Shown here in pieces: positions 19,205-27,889 of a DNA stretch of 64,000 nt; the first letter of the stretch is position 1, and each line of letters opens with the position of its first letter. This DNA comes from Pseudomonas mosselii. Its GTDB lineage: Bacteria; Pseudomonadota; Gammaproteobacteria; Pseudomonadales; Pseudomonadaceae. A program made the position numbers and the translations under genes. Under the pieces are notes generated by a model. The model was not told where the DNA came from and did no database searches. It worked only from the letters and a program-made list of their open reading frames with translations. Where the stretch lies: the NCBI RefSeq assembly GCF_019823065.1, contig NZ_CP081966.1, positions 4,185,501 to 4,249,500 of the forward strand. Direction: 5' to 3'.

Positions 19205-21601
19205 TCAAGACAACTCCCCCTCAACCCGATCCCTCCCCCCCTGCTTGGCCACATAAACCCCAGCATCCGCCCGCAACAACAACGCATCCGCCCCCTCCCC
19301 AACCCGCCACCCCGCCACACCAAAGCTCGCCGTCACCCGCCCCACCCCCTCCACCGGCACACTCCGCACCCCCTGCCACAATTCCTGCGCCAACATCCGC
19401 GCCTGCTCGGCATTGCTCCCCGGACACAACACCATGAACTCCTCCCCCCCCAACCGACAAAACACATCAGTGCGCCGCAACCGCTGCCCGATCCGTTGGC
19501 ACAGGCTGCGCAGCACATGATCCCCCACCGCATGCCCGTACTGATCGTTGATTCGCTTGAAGTGATCGATATCCAGCATGATCACCGCCAGGTCCAACCC
19601 ATCCCGTTGCGCTCGATCCAGTTCATTACGCAGCCGCTCCTGGAAGTAGCGCCGGTTGTAGATCCCAGTCAGGGCATCGGTCACCGACAACGCCCGCAGC
19701 TCCTCCTCCACCCGCTTGAGGTCCGAGATATCGGTCAGGTACCCATGCCAGAGCGTGCTGCCGTGCTCACCGATCTCCGGCGTTGCCTCCCCCCGCACCC
19801 AACGCAACCCCGCCCGTGGCAGGCACACCCGGTACTCCTCACGCCACGGCGTCAGGTACTCGGCGGAGTAACGCACCGAGCGCCGCACTCGCTCCAGGTC
19901 GTCCGGATGGATGCGCTCGAACACCGCCGCGGCGTCCTGGCGCAGCAACGCCAGGTCCACCTCGTAGATGTCGTGCAGGCCCTGGCTGGCGTAGGGGAAA
20001 CAGGAATGTCCATCGGCGTTCAGGCGATACTGGTAGATCCCACCAGGCACCTCGGCACTGAGCTTTTCCAGCAGCCGGTCGCGGGCCGCCAAGGCCTCGT
20101 GCACCCGGCGCCGCTCGGTGACATCGATGCAGATCGCCAGGTAGCCCACCCACAACCCCTGCTCGTCCAGCACCGCCGTTACCAGCATATTGGCCAGCAG
20201 GTGGCTGCCATCCTTGCGCACCAGCGTCCAGTCCGCTGGCTCCGCGCCGCCCTCCTGCACGGTCTCGGCGAACATCGCCTGACCCGCGCCAACCTCGCGA
20301 CCAAAGCGCACGCTCAAGGCATGGGCCCGCTGGTGCAACTCTTCGGGCAAGACCAGATCTTCCAGCCGCAATTGGCCCAGCGCTTCGCCGGCCGAATAGC
20401 CCAGCATGCGCTCGGCGCCCGCATTGAACGTACCGATCACTCCGCGCAGGCTGGTGGCGATGATCGCCACCTGAGTCGCGGCATCGAGCACGCTACGCAA
20501 CTGGTTGTGGGTTTCGCGCAATGACTGCTCGCTGATGCGCAGCTCGGCGGTGCGCCGAGCCACCAGGCCCAGGGCGCGCTGGCGCTGACTGAACAGGCTG
20601 TACAGCAGTAGCGCCAGCAACACACTGAGCAGACCGCCGAGCAACGCCACCACCGGCACCGCCGATGAGCGGTTGGCGGCGAGAAAACCCTGGCTGGGGT
20701 GAATATCGAGTTGGTAGTGGTGATCGGCAAGATGCAGCAGGTGACTGCTGGTAAAGCCCATGCGCACTGGCGCCATCCCCGAATCAAAAAGCAACTCGTG
20801 CCCACCCTCCGTGGACAGGTCGACAATGCGCACCACCAGGTTGTCGTCGGCCACCGTCGGCAGGCTCTCGGCGATCAGCTGATGCAGACTCAGCAAGGCC
20901 ATGACATAACCCCGGGGAGGCTCATCCCTGGGCGCCCCATCAGTGAACACCGGGGCGACAATCAACAGGCCACGAGTATAGTCCGGCTGGACATTGATCA
21001 TGTCCAGCGGCGCCGACACGGCCATGCTGCCGGGGCTCGCGGCCCGGGCCAGGGTCGCGGCGCGCAGGACCTGTCCACCCAGGTCGAAACCATAGGGCTG
21101 GGCCTGACGGCTCGCCGCCTGGGTGTACAGGACCGGATAGTAATGATCGCGCGCAGGCGCTGCCTGCCAAGCACCGTGGTCGTCCAGGTCGCGTATCTGG
21201 TAAGGCTGGCCGAGCGAGGCACTCGCGCGCCGCTCGAAGTCCTCGCGCTGCGCCGCCTCTACCCGCGGTGCCCAGGAGTAGGCTTGGGTACGATGCAGCA
21301 AAGGACGTGCGTAGCCATCGAACTCGCGGGGGGTGATGTCAGTGGAATAGGTGAAGAACCGGCGCAGGCCATCCAGGCGCTGCGCCTGTTCCTCGAAACG
21401 CTCGGCGATACGGCTGTAGCGCTCGCTGGCCAGCAGCTCGAAGCGCTGGCGCAGTTGCTGCTGGTAGAAGGTCTGGGTGGCGATCGCCAGAGCCGCCGTG
21501 AGCAACGCCCCGGCGACCAGCGCCGCCAGGGCCACGCCCCAGGCCGACAACTCGTCGCCGACCAGGCCAAGCCGCTTCACAGGTACGCCCGGGTTCGACA
21601 T
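19205..21601 (-). CDS. CHASE-PAS-GGDEF diguanylate cyclase
   Basis: A 798-residue inner-membrane c-di-GMP synthase. Order: membrane helix (about 18-42), periplasmic CHASE sensor (about 70-285, with RDHYYPVLYTQAA and DMINVQPDYTRGL), a second helix (about 310-335), two PAS/PAC modules (about 365-485 and 500-615), then GGDEF (about 630-795). The active loop is GGEEF, preceded by an intact inhibitory RxxD (RRTDVFCRLGGEEF), so it should make c-di-GMP and be product-inhibited. No EAL domain is present. ATG 21601 (MSNPGVPVKR) has GGAG six bases upstream, better than the in-frame TTG at 21613. The last ~85 codons use GGG, GTG, TTG and CGG far more than the rest. Confidence 0.92.
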   Translation of the reverse strand: MSNPGVPVKRLGLVGDELSAWGVALAALVAGALLTAALAIATQTFYQQQLRQRFELLASERYSRIAERFEEQAQRLDGLRRFFTYSTDITPREFDGYARPLLHRTQAYSWAPRVEAAQREDFERRASASLGQPYQIRDLDDHGAWQAAPARDHYYPVLYTQAASRQAQPYGFDLGGQVLRAATLARAASPGSMAVSAPLDMINVQPDYTRGLLIVAPVFTDGAPRDEPPRGYVMALLSLHQLIAESLPTVADDNLVVRIVDLSTEGGHELLFDSGMAPVRMGFTSSHLLHLADHHYQLDIHPSQGFLAANRSSAVPVVALLGGLLSVLLALLLYSLFSQRQRALGLVARRTAELRISEQSLRETHNQLRSVLDAATQVAIIATSLRGVIGTFNAGAERMLGYSAGEALGQLRLEDLVLPEELHQRAHALSVRFGREVGAGQAMFAETVQEGGAEPADWTLVRKDGSHLLANMLVTAVLDEQGLWVGYLAICIDVTERRRVHEALAARDRLLEKLSAEVPGGIYQYRLNADGHSCFPYASQGLHDIYEVDLALLRQDAAAVFERIHPDDLERVRRSVRYSAEYLTPWREEYRVCLPRAGLRWVRGEATPEIGEHGSTLWHGYLTDISDLKRVEEELRALSVTDALTGIYNRRYFQERLRNELDRAQRDGLDLAVIMLDIDHFKRINDQYGHAVGDHVLRSLCQRIGQRLRRTDVFCRLGGEEFMVLCPGSNAEQARMLAQELWQGVRSVPVEGVGRVTASFGVAGWRVGEGADALLLRADAGVYVAKQGGRDRVEGELS

Positions 21602-21696
21602 AGAGGACTCCAACCAAGGTCAGCGTCCTGCGTATTGTCCCGCCCTGTCCTGATTTATAGCCACTGGCCAGCAGGCGTGCCACGTACCTCGTCGGT

Positions 21697-23895
21697 TCAG
21701 CGCAGACGCAGCTGCCAAGCGCGGTGGATACGGTTGTTTCGGGCGAAGTCCGGGTCCAGGGTCTGGGCGCTGATCTCTTCCACCACGTACCGCGTCGCCA
21801 GGTGCTCGTCGAGCTGGAACTTGCGGAAGTTGTTGGAGAAGTACAGCACACCGCCCGGGGCCAGGCGCGCCATGGCCAGGTCGAGCAGCTGCACATGGTC
21901 GCGCTGCACGTCGAACACCCCTTCCATGCGCTTGGAATTGGAGAAGGTCGGCGGGTCGATGAAAATCAGGTCGTAGCTGTCCTGGGCATTCTCCAGCCAG
22001 GCCATGACATCACCCTGCTCCAGGCGGTTGCGCTCGGAGAAACCGTTGAGCGACAGGTTGCGCCGTGCCCAGTCCAGGTAGGTCTTCGACAGGTCCACGC
22101 TGGTGGTGCTGCGCGCGCCGCCCTTGGCTGCATGCACGGTGGCCGTGGCGGTGTAGCAGAACAGGTTGAGGAAGCGCTTGCCCGCCGCTTCGCGCTGGAT
22201 GCGCATGCGCATCGGGCGGTGATCGAGGAACAGCCCGGTGTCCAGGTAGTCGGTGAGGTTGACCAGCAGCTTGACGCCGCCCTCATTGACCTCCTGGAAG
22301 CGTCCTTCGGTGGCCTGGCGCTCATATTGGCGGGTGCCGGTCTGGCGTTCCCGGCGCTTGAGCACCACGCGCTGCGGATCGACACCGAGGGCCTGTGGAA
22401 TCGCGCTCAGCGCATCGAGCAGACGTGCCTGGGCCTTGTCCGGATCGATCGAACGCGGCGCCGCATACTCTTGCACGTGCACCCAGTCGTGATACAGATC
22501 GACCGCCAGGGCATACTCGGGCATGTCAGCGTCGTATACACGGTAGCAATCGACCTTCTCGCGGCGAGACCATTTGCCCAGTTGCTTGAAGTTCTTCTGC
22601 AGGCGGTTGGCGAACATCTGCGCGCCTTCCGACAGGCGCGCCGGCTCACTGGCCACCGGGGCCTGACGACGAGGCTCGCCCTCAGTCGCCTCGGCCTGGA
22701 CCGAACGACGATCACCGGTGACGAACTGGTCGGGCTGGACCTTGAACAGCAACAGCTTGCACGGCAACGCGCCGTTCCAGAAAGCATACTGCTTGTGGCT
22801 GCGGATACCCATGCGCTTGCCCAGCTCCGGCGCACCGGTGAACACCGCCGCCTCCCAGCCCATGCAGGCCTGGCGCAGGCGCTCGCCGAGGTTCTGATAG
22901 AGGTACAGCAGGCTGGCTTCGTCGCCCAGGCGCTCGCCGTACGGCGGGTTGCTGATCACCAGGCCTTTCTGGTTCTGGTCCGGACGCGGTTCGAAGCTGG
23001 CCACCTCGCCCTGGTAGATTTTCACCCAGTCGCCGAGGCCCGCGCGCTCGACGTTGTTGCGCCCGGGCTGGATCAGTCGTGGGTCGGCCTCATAGCCGCG
23101 GATCCACAGCGCTGGCTTGGCCAGGCCGGCCTGGGCACGGGCCTGGGCCTCATCGTGTACCTTGCGCCACAGCGCCGGCACATGGCCGAGCCAGGCGCTG
23201 AACCCCCAGCGCTCGCGCTTGAGGTTGGGGGCGATATCGGCGGCGATCATTGCCGCCTCGACCAGGAAGGTGCCCACGCCGCACATCGGGTCGGCCAAGG
23301 CGCCGCCCTCGGCCGCGATGCGTGGCCAGCCGGCGCGGATCAGCACCGCCGCCGCCAGGTTTTCCTTCAGGGGCGCAGCGCCCTGCTGCAGACGATAGCC
23401 ACGCTGATGCAGGCTGTGGCCGGACAGGTCGAGGGACAGAATCGCCTCGCCGCGGTCCAGGCGCAGGTGTACGCGCACATCCGGGTCGACCTTCTCTACC
23501 GACGGGCGCAGGCCTTCGCGGTTGCGCACCTTGTCGACGATCGCATCCTTGACCTTGAGGGCGCCGAAATGGGTGTTGTCGATGCCCGAGCCATGGCCGC
23601 TGAATTCCACCGCCAAGGTGCCATCGGCCGCCAGATGGTCGGCCCAGTCGACGGCGTGTACGCCGTCGTACAGGTCGTCGGCGTTTTTCATCGAGAAGCG
23701 CTTGAGCACAAGCAACACGCGGTTGGCCAGGCGCGACCAGAGGCATAGGCGGTAGGCGGTTTCCATGTCGGCATCGCCGCGAATGGCCGAGGTGTGCTCA
23801 CGCACCTCATTCAACCCCAGTTGGCGGGCCTCCTCGGCGAGCAGGCCTTCAAGACCCTTGGGGCAGGTAAGGTAAAGTTCGAAACGGTCCGACAT
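21697..23895 (-). CDS. rlmKL: Bifunctional 23S rRNA methyltransferase RlmL/RlmK
   Basis: A 732-residue fusion that makes m2G2445 (RlmL half) and m7G2069 (RlmK half) in 23S rRNA. A THUMP RNA-binding domain lies at about 60-160. The N-terminal methyltransferase (about 165-385) has ADPMCGVGTFLVEAAMIAAD and the catalytic SNPPYGERLGD. The C-terminal Rossmann methyltransferase (about 480-725) has FLNLFCYTATATVHAAKGGA and the DPPTFSNSKRMEGVF motif. ATG 23895 (MSDRFELYLTCPKGLEGLLA) matches the family N-terminus; a longer open frame upstream is not coding-like. The gene is about 95 bp downstream of the cyclase start on the same strand and is probably transcribed on its own. Confidence 0.94.
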   Translation of the reverse strand: MSDRFELYLTCPKGLEGLLAEEARQLGLNEVREHTSAIRGDADMETAYRLCLWSRLANRVLLVLKRFSMKNADDLYDGVHAVDWADHLAADGTLAVEFSGHGSGIDNTHFGALKVKDAIVDKVRNREGLRPSVEKVDPDVRVHLRLDRGEAILSLDLSGHSLHQRGYRLQQGAAPLKENLAAAVLIRAGWPRIAAEGGALADPMCGVGTFLVEAAMIAADIAPNLKRERWGFSAWLGHVPALWRKVHDEAQARAQAGLAKPALWIRGYEADPRLIQPGRNNVERAGLGDWVKIYQGEVASFEPRPDQNQKGLVISNPPYGERLGDEASLLYLYQNLGERLRQACMGWEAAVFTGAPELGKRMGIRSHKQYAFWNGALPCKLLLFKVQPDQFVTGDRRSVQAEATEGEPRRQAPVASEPARLSEGAQMFANRLQKNFKQLGKWSRREKVDCYRVYDADMPEYALAVDLYHDWVHVQEYAAPRSIDPDKAQARLLDALSAIPQALGVDPQRVVLKRRERQTGTRQYERQATEGRFQEVNEGGVKLLVNLTDYLDTGLFLDHRPMRMRIQREAAGKRFLNLFCYTATATVHAAKGGARSTTSVDLSKTYLDWARRNLSLNGFSERNRLEQGDVMAWLENAQDSYDLIFIDPPTFSNSKRMEGVFDVQRDHVQLLDLAMARLAPGGVLYFSNNFRKFQLDEHLATRYVVEEISAQTLDPDFARNNRIHRAWQLRLR

Positions 23896-24445
23896 GTGCA
23901 ATCCAGAGCCTTTGGCTAGGTAAATGGCAAGCCGACGCATCGGCTGCCGCTGTTTGCCCGGACGCCTTTCCAGCAGGCGTCCGGGTGGCCCGGCGAAACG
24001 CTCGCCAAGCCTGGCCGCCCGGTCGATCACGCCTTTGCCGGGTGGCGCAAGAAGCTTTGATCGTCGGGCAGTATGAAAATTGCGTGGACGTGGGGCTCAG
24101 ATGTGACCCTTCGTCGCATTACCAAATATTACTGTGATCATCCAGCAACGCTGGCCAATTGACGTCAAGGTTGACTAAACCCTGATCATAGCGGGCTCAA
24201 CGGCAAACAAGGTTGAGTCGCATTTATTTACTTATCCCCTCACCCTCGGAAAGGTTACGTCCTTATGACAAATCGATCATTCACACTGTGACTCGCATTC
24301 GTTAGAACTGATCTCAGGCCGCACCGCAACGGGGCGGCACTTCCAGCCCGCGACGCCGGCAGCGGGCGCACACCGGCAGAACGATTCTGCCCGGCCTCGG
24401 AGAGGCCGACGGGACATTACAGTCAACAAGTGAGGGCAACACCCT
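23896..24445. other. Long intergenic region upstream of rmf
   Basis: About 550 bp between divergent rlmKL and rmf. The first 150 bp are GC-rich and presumably hold the rlmKL promoter. From about 24100 to 24300 it becomes AT-richer (ATTACCAAATATTACTGTG, CATTTATTTACTTATCCCC). TTGACGTCAAGG at 24160 and TTGACT at 24171 are possible -35 elements, but I cannot pair them confidently with a -10. The last 130 bp look like a structured, GC-rich rmf leader. Confidence 0.45.
24392..24408 (+). promoter_or_regulatory. Hairpin in the rmf 5' leader
   Basis: CGGCCTC, loop GGA, GAGGCCG form a perfect 7-bp stem 37 bp before the rmf start codon. It lies in a GC-rich leader that contrasts with the AT-rich DNA upstream. 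It could affect rmf mRNA stability or translation; no ligand-type riboswitch is recognised. Confidence 0.5.
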
Positions 24446-24661
24446 ATGAGAAGACTTAAGCGTGATCCGTTGGAAAGAGCATATTCACGTGGCTACCAGT
24501 ATGGGGTCACCGGCAAATCCCGCGAACTTTGCCCCTTCAATCTACCCTCTGTACGCCAAGCCTGGATCAACGGCTGGCGCGAAGGTCGCGGCGACAACTG
24601 GGATGGCATGACCGGCACCGCTGGCATTCATAGACTCAACGAAAATCACGCCGTTGGCTGA
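24446..24661 (+). CDS. rmf: Ribosome modulation factor
   Basis: A 71-residue basic protein that converts 70S ribosomes to inactive 100S dimers in stationary phase. The conserved stretch MRRLKRDPLERAYSRGYQYG and later CPFNLPSVRQAWINGWREGR identify it clearly. The C-terminus (DNWDGMTGTAGIHRLNENH) is longer than in E. coli RMF (55 residues), as is usual in pseudomonads. GTGAGGG lies about 10 bases before ATG 24446. A strong intrinsic terminator follows at 24723, so it is a single-gene unit. Regulation by growth phase or (p)ppGpp is known for the family; no specific site was identified here. Confidence 0.95.
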   Translation: MRRLKRDPLERAYSRGYQYGVTGKSRELCPFNLPSVRQAWINGWREGRGDNWDGMTGTAGIHRLNENHAVG

Positions 24662-24722
24662 ACGAGGACGCTGAATTCGAGTCACCATGCGCGCCCTATC
24701 CGGGCGGCGGGCTGCGGCCCAG

Positions 24723-24748
24723 GGGCCCCTTTGAAGGGGCCCTTTTTT
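24723..24748 (+). terminator. Intrinsic terminator of rmf
   Basis: GGGCCCC (24723-24729), loop TTTGAA, GGGGCCC (24736-24742), then a run of six T. This is a classic rho-independent terminator 60 bp after the rmf stop; pyrD converges from the other side. Confidence 0.9.
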
Positions 24749-24789
24749 ATGCCCTTGTCCTGCATCAATGCGCGAAATGTCCCTCGAAA

Positions 24790-25812
24790 CTACCTTGGCA
24801 TCGCGGCGATGGCATCCACCGCTTCGCGGATCAGCGCCGGGCCTTTATAGATGAAGCCCGAATAGATCTGCACCAGGCTCGCCCCTGCGGCAATCTTCTC
24901 AGCCGCATGGCGCCCCTCGGTGATCCCGCCCGCAGCGATAATCGGCAGCTTGCCGCCCAGCTCACCAGCGAGCACCTTCACCGTGTGGGTACTCTTCTCC
25001 AGCACCGGCGCACCCGACAAGCCGCCGGCCTCGCCGCCATACGGCAGGCCTTCGACACCCTCGCGCCCCAGGGTGGTATTGGTGGCGATTACCGCATCCA
25101 TCCCCGATTCGACCAGCGCCGCAGCCACCAGGGCGGTTTCCTCGTCACTCATGTCCGGCGCGATCTTGATCGCCAGCGGTACGCGCTTGCCGTTCGCCTG
25201 TGCCAGTTTCTCACGGCGCTCGGCCAGGGCATCGAGCAGTTGCTTGAGCGAGTCGCCGAACTGCAATGAACGCAGGCCCGGGGTATTCGGCGAGCTGACG
25301 TTGACGGTGATGTAGCTGGCGTCGTTGTAGACCTTCTCCAGGCAGATCAGGTAGTCGTCCTGGGCCCGCTCGACCGGGGTGTCGAAGTTCTTGCCGATGT
25401 TGATGCCCAGCACACCGGTGTACTTCGCGGCACGTACCCGCGCCAGCAGGTTATCGACGCCCAGGTTGTTGAAGCCCATGCGATTGATGATGGCGGTGGC
25501 CTCCGGCAGGCGGAACAGCCGTGGCTTGGGGTTGCCCGGCTGCGGACGCGGCGTCACGGTGCCGATCTCGACGAAGCCGAAGCCCAGCTGGGCAAAGCCG
25601 TCGATGGCCGCGCCGTTCTTGTCCAGGCCGGCGGCCAGGCCAACCGGGTTGGCGAAGTTCAAGCCCATCACCGTTACCGGCAACGCCGCCGGCTGCTTGC
25701 ACAGCAGGCCGTTGAGCCCAAGGCGGCCACCGGCGCCGATCAGGTCCAGCGAGAGGTCGTGGGAGGTTTCCGGGGAGAGCTTGAACAGCAGCTGGCGGGC
25801 CAGGGTATACAT
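24790..25812 (-). CDS. pyrD: Dihydroorotate dehydrogenase (quinone), class 2
   Basis: A 340-residue FMN enzyme on the inner membrane that oxidises dihydroorotate to orotate in pyrimidine synthesis, passing electrons to quinone. The N-terminal amphipathic extension [20 protein letters not shown] is typical of class 2. Conserved blocks: [20 protein letters not shown], the substrate loop [16 protein letters not shown] containing the class 2 catalytic Ser, [13 protein letters not shown], and [14 protein letters not shown] with the FMN-phosphate region [17 protein letters not shown]. Length is normal. It is divergent from nasS with about 125 bp between starts and convergent with rmf. Confidence 0.95.
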   Translation of the reverse strand: MYTLARQLLFKLSPETSHDLSLDLIGAGGRLGLNGLLCKQPAALPVTVMGLNFANPVGLAAGLDKNGAAIDGFAQLGFGFVEIGTVTPRPQPGNPKPRLFRLPEATAIINRMGFNNLGVDNLLARVRAAKYTGVLGINIGKNFDTPVERAQDDYLICLEKVYNDASYITVNVSSPNTPGLRSLQFGDSLKQLLDALAERREKLAQANGKRVPLAIKIAPDMSDEETALVAAALVESGMDAVIATNTTLGREGVEGLPYGGEAGGLSGAPVLEKSTHTVKVLAGELGGKLPIIAAGGITEGRHAAEKIAAGASLVQIYSGFIYKGPALIREAVDAIAAMPR

Positions 25813-25938
25813 GGGCGGGCGGACTCGCGGTGTGTGAGGGGGCGATTATAGCCAGCGCGCCGCCGGGGCGACAGGGCCATGGCACATGGGTTGCTAAGAC
25901 TGTTGCATGCAGCCATCCGCGATCGCCCGAGGATTTTC

Positions 25939-27153
25939 GTGAACACAGCCCTCCCGACAACGCCCCTGGCCTGGGTCAACGGCAGCGACGCGCCGGAAAA
26001 GCCCAGCCTGGACATCGGCTTCATGGCCCTGACCGACTGCGCCTCGGTGGTGGTCGCTGCCACCCAGGGCTTCGCCCAGCAGTTCGGCCTGACCCTCAAC
26101 CTGCGCCGCCAAGCCTCCTGGGCCGGGCTGCGCGACAGGCTGGTCAGTGGCGAGCTGGACGCCGCCCACTGCCTCTATGGCCTGGTGTACGCAGTACACC
26201 TGGGCATCGGCGGCGTACCTGCCAGCCCTTTGGCCGTGCTCATGGGCCTGAACCAGAACGCCCAGGCCATCAACCTCTCCCCTGCACTGCAACGCAAAGG
26301 CGTGACCAGCCCCGAGGCACTGGCGCGGCTCGTGCACCAGCAGGGTGCGCGATTGACCTTCGCCCAGACCTTTCCCACCGGCACCCATGCCCTTTGGCTG
26401 TACTATTGGCTCGCCAGCCAGGGCATCCACCCGCTGCACGACGTCACCAGCGTGGTAGTGCCGCCGGCGCAGATGGCCCCCCACCTGCAGGCCGGGCGCA
26501 TCGACGGCTTCTGTGTCGGCGAACCCTGGTCAGCGGATGCCCTCGCCAGGGGGCAGGGCTTCACCCTGGCCACCAGCCAGTCGATCTGGCCCGATCATCC
26601 GGAAAAAGTCCTGGCCAGTGCCCACGGCTTCGTCGAACAGTACCCCAACAGCGCTCGGGCACTGATCAAGTCGGTACTCGCCGCCGCGCGCTTCATCGAG
26701 CAGAGTCAGGAGAACCGTCGTGGTACCGCGCAACTGCTCAGTGGTAGCGCCTACCTGAACACCCCGGTCGGCAGCATCGAGCCGCGCCTGCTCGGCGACT
26801 ACCAGGACGGCCTGGGCCATCGCTGGCACGACCCTCACGGCCTGCGCCTGTTCGACCAGGGTCGGACCAACCTGCCTTACCTGTCCGACGGCATGTGGTT
26901 CATGACCCAGTTCCGCCGCTGGGGCCTGCTGCGTGACGACCCGGACTACCTGGCAGTCGCCAGCCAGGTGCAGCAGTTGGCGCTGTACCGCGAGGCTGCC
27001 ACGGCGCTGGGCGTACCCTGCGCCGACCCGCCCATGCGCAGCAGCCTGCTGATCGACGGCAGCCGCTGGGACGGCAGCGACCCGCATGGTTATGCGCGCA
27101 GCTTCCACTTGCACGCCCTGGACGCGGCGCCCGACGCCCGCGTCCGTCGCTGA
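25939..27153 (+). CDS. nasS: NasS-type nitrate-sensing protein (CmpA/NrtA fold)
   Basis: A 404-residue periplasmic-binding-protein-like protein without a signal peptide, so cytoplasmic. It resembles NrtA/CmpA nitrate-binding proteins (LDIGFMALTDCASVVVAATQ, SGELDAAHCLYGLVYAVHLG). In Azotobacter and relatives NasS binds NasT and releases it when nitrate or nitrite is present. GTG 25939 is chosen as start because GAGGA at 25929-25933 sits five bases before it; the longer ATG at 25879 lacks a site and adds a non-conserved leader. nasT follows after 10 bp with its GAGGA ribosome site overlapping the nasS stop, so the sensor and regulator are coupled. Confidence 0.9.
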   Translation: MNTALPTTPLAWVNGSDAPEKPSLDIGFMALTDCASVVVAATQGFAQQFGLTLNLRRQASWAGLRDRLVSGELDAAHCLYGLVYAVHLGIGGVPASPLAVLMGLNQNAQAINLSPALQRKGVTSPEALARLVHQQGARLTFAQTFPTGTHALWLYYWLASQGIHPLHDVTSVVVPPAQMAPHLQAGRIDGFCVGEPWSADALARGQGFTLATSQSIWPDHPEKVLASAHGFVEQYPNSARALIKSVLAAARFIEQSQENRRGTAQLLSGSAYLNTPVGSIEPRLLGDYQDGLGHRWHDPHGLRLFDQGRTNLPYLSDGMWFMTQFRRWGLLRDDPDYLAVASQVQQLALYREAATALGVPCADPPMRSSLLIDGSRWDGSDPHGYARSFHLHALDAAPDARVRR

Positions 27154-27163
27154 GGACACGGGC

Positions 27164-27739
27164 ATGTTGCGCATCCTGCTGATCGACGACACGGAAAAAA
27201 AGGTCGGCCGCCTCAAGGCTGCCCTGATCGAGGCCGGCTTCGAAGTAATCGAGGCCGGCAGCCTGAGCATCGACCTGCCCGCCTGTGTCGAAACAGTGCA
27301 CCCGGACGTGGTGCTGATCGATACCGAGTCACCGGGCCGTGACGTGATGGAGCAGGTGGTGCTGGTCAGCCGCGACCGCCCGCGCCCTATCGTGCTGTTC
27401 ACCGACGAGCATGACCCCGGCGTGATGCGCCAGGCGATCGAGGCCGGGGTCAGCGCCTATATTGTCGAGGGCATCCAGGCCACGCGCCTGCAACCAATCC
27501 TCGACGTGGCCATGGCCCGCTTCGAAAGCGATCAAGCGCTCAAGGCCCAATTGCTGGCCCGCGACCAGCAGTTGGCCGAGCGCAAGCGCATCGAGCAGGC
27601 CAAGGGCTTGCTGATGAAAATGAAGGACTGCAACGAGGAACACGCCTACACCCTGATGCGCCGCCAGGCCATGAGCCGTCAGCAGAAGCTGATCCAGGTG
27701 GCGGAACAGATCATCGCGATGTCGGAGATACTGGGCTGA
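27164..27739 (+). CDS. nasT: NasT, ANTAR-domain transcription antiterminator
   Basis: A 191-residue RNA-binding regulator. It has an N-terminal receiver-like domain (about 1-120; Asp8-Asp9 in RILLIDDTEKK, Asp53 in VVLIDTESPG) and a C-terminal ANTAR three-helix domain (about 132-191; ERKRIEQAKGLLMKMKDCNE, MRRQAMSRQQKLIQVAEQI). ANTAR proteins bind hairpins with hexanucleotide loops and prevent termination in the leader of nitrate-assimilation operons. Such a leader follows directly at 27740-27889. ATG 27164 has GAGGA eight bases upstream. It is coupled to nasS, which is expected to hold it inactive without nitrate. Confidence 0.93.
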   Translation: MLRILLIDDTEKKVGRLKAALIEAGFEVIEAGSLSIDLPACVETVHPDVVLIDTESPGRDVMEQVVLVSRDRPRPIVLFTDEHDPGVMRQAIEAGVSAYIVEGIQATRLQPILDVAMARFESDQALKAQLLARDQQLAERKRIEQAKGLLMKMKDCNEEHAYTLMRRQAMSRQQKLIQVAEQIIAMSEILG

Positions 27740-27778
27740 CGCCAGCAGACTTGGCCCGGCTCTTGCTGAAATCGCCCC

Positions 27779-27798
27779 GGTAGCCAACGGCGGTTGCC
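27779..27798 (+). promoter_or_regulatory. ANTAR-type hexaloop hairpin in the nasA leader
   Basis: GGTAGCC (27779-27785) pairs with GGTTGCC (27792-27798) over 7 bp, two of them G-U, closing the six-base loop AACGGC. The loop has A at position 1 and G at position 4, the signature bound by ANTAR proteins. It lies 40 bases after the nasT stop and 15 bases before the terminator stem. The canonical motif has two such hairpins; I could not place the first one with confidence. Confidence 0.7.
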
Positions 27799-27812
27799 CC
27801 CATACCCCCGAC

Positions 27813-27870
27813 AAAGACGTCGCTCGCCCTTCCACGGCCGTGGACCGGGCAGCGGCGTCTTTTCGTTTCC
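27813..27870 (+). terminator. Attenuator (leader terminator) upstream of nasA
   Basis: AAAGACGTCGCT (27813-27824) pairs with AGCGGCGTCTTT (27851-27862), 12 bp with one G-U. Further stems inside are GCCC/GGGC and TCCAC/GTGGA around a GGCC tetraloop. TTTTCGTTT follows. The stem ends 20 bp before the nasA start, so read-through would require antitermination, presumably by NasT. Confidence 0.8.
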
Positions 27871-27889
27871 GCGCCCAACGAGGTGTTCG

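Noticed and set aside
27740..27778. First ANTAR hairpin (P1) of the nasA leader
   Set aside because: Candidate stems such as GCCAG/TTGGC give loops of five or seven bases without the A1-G4 pattern.
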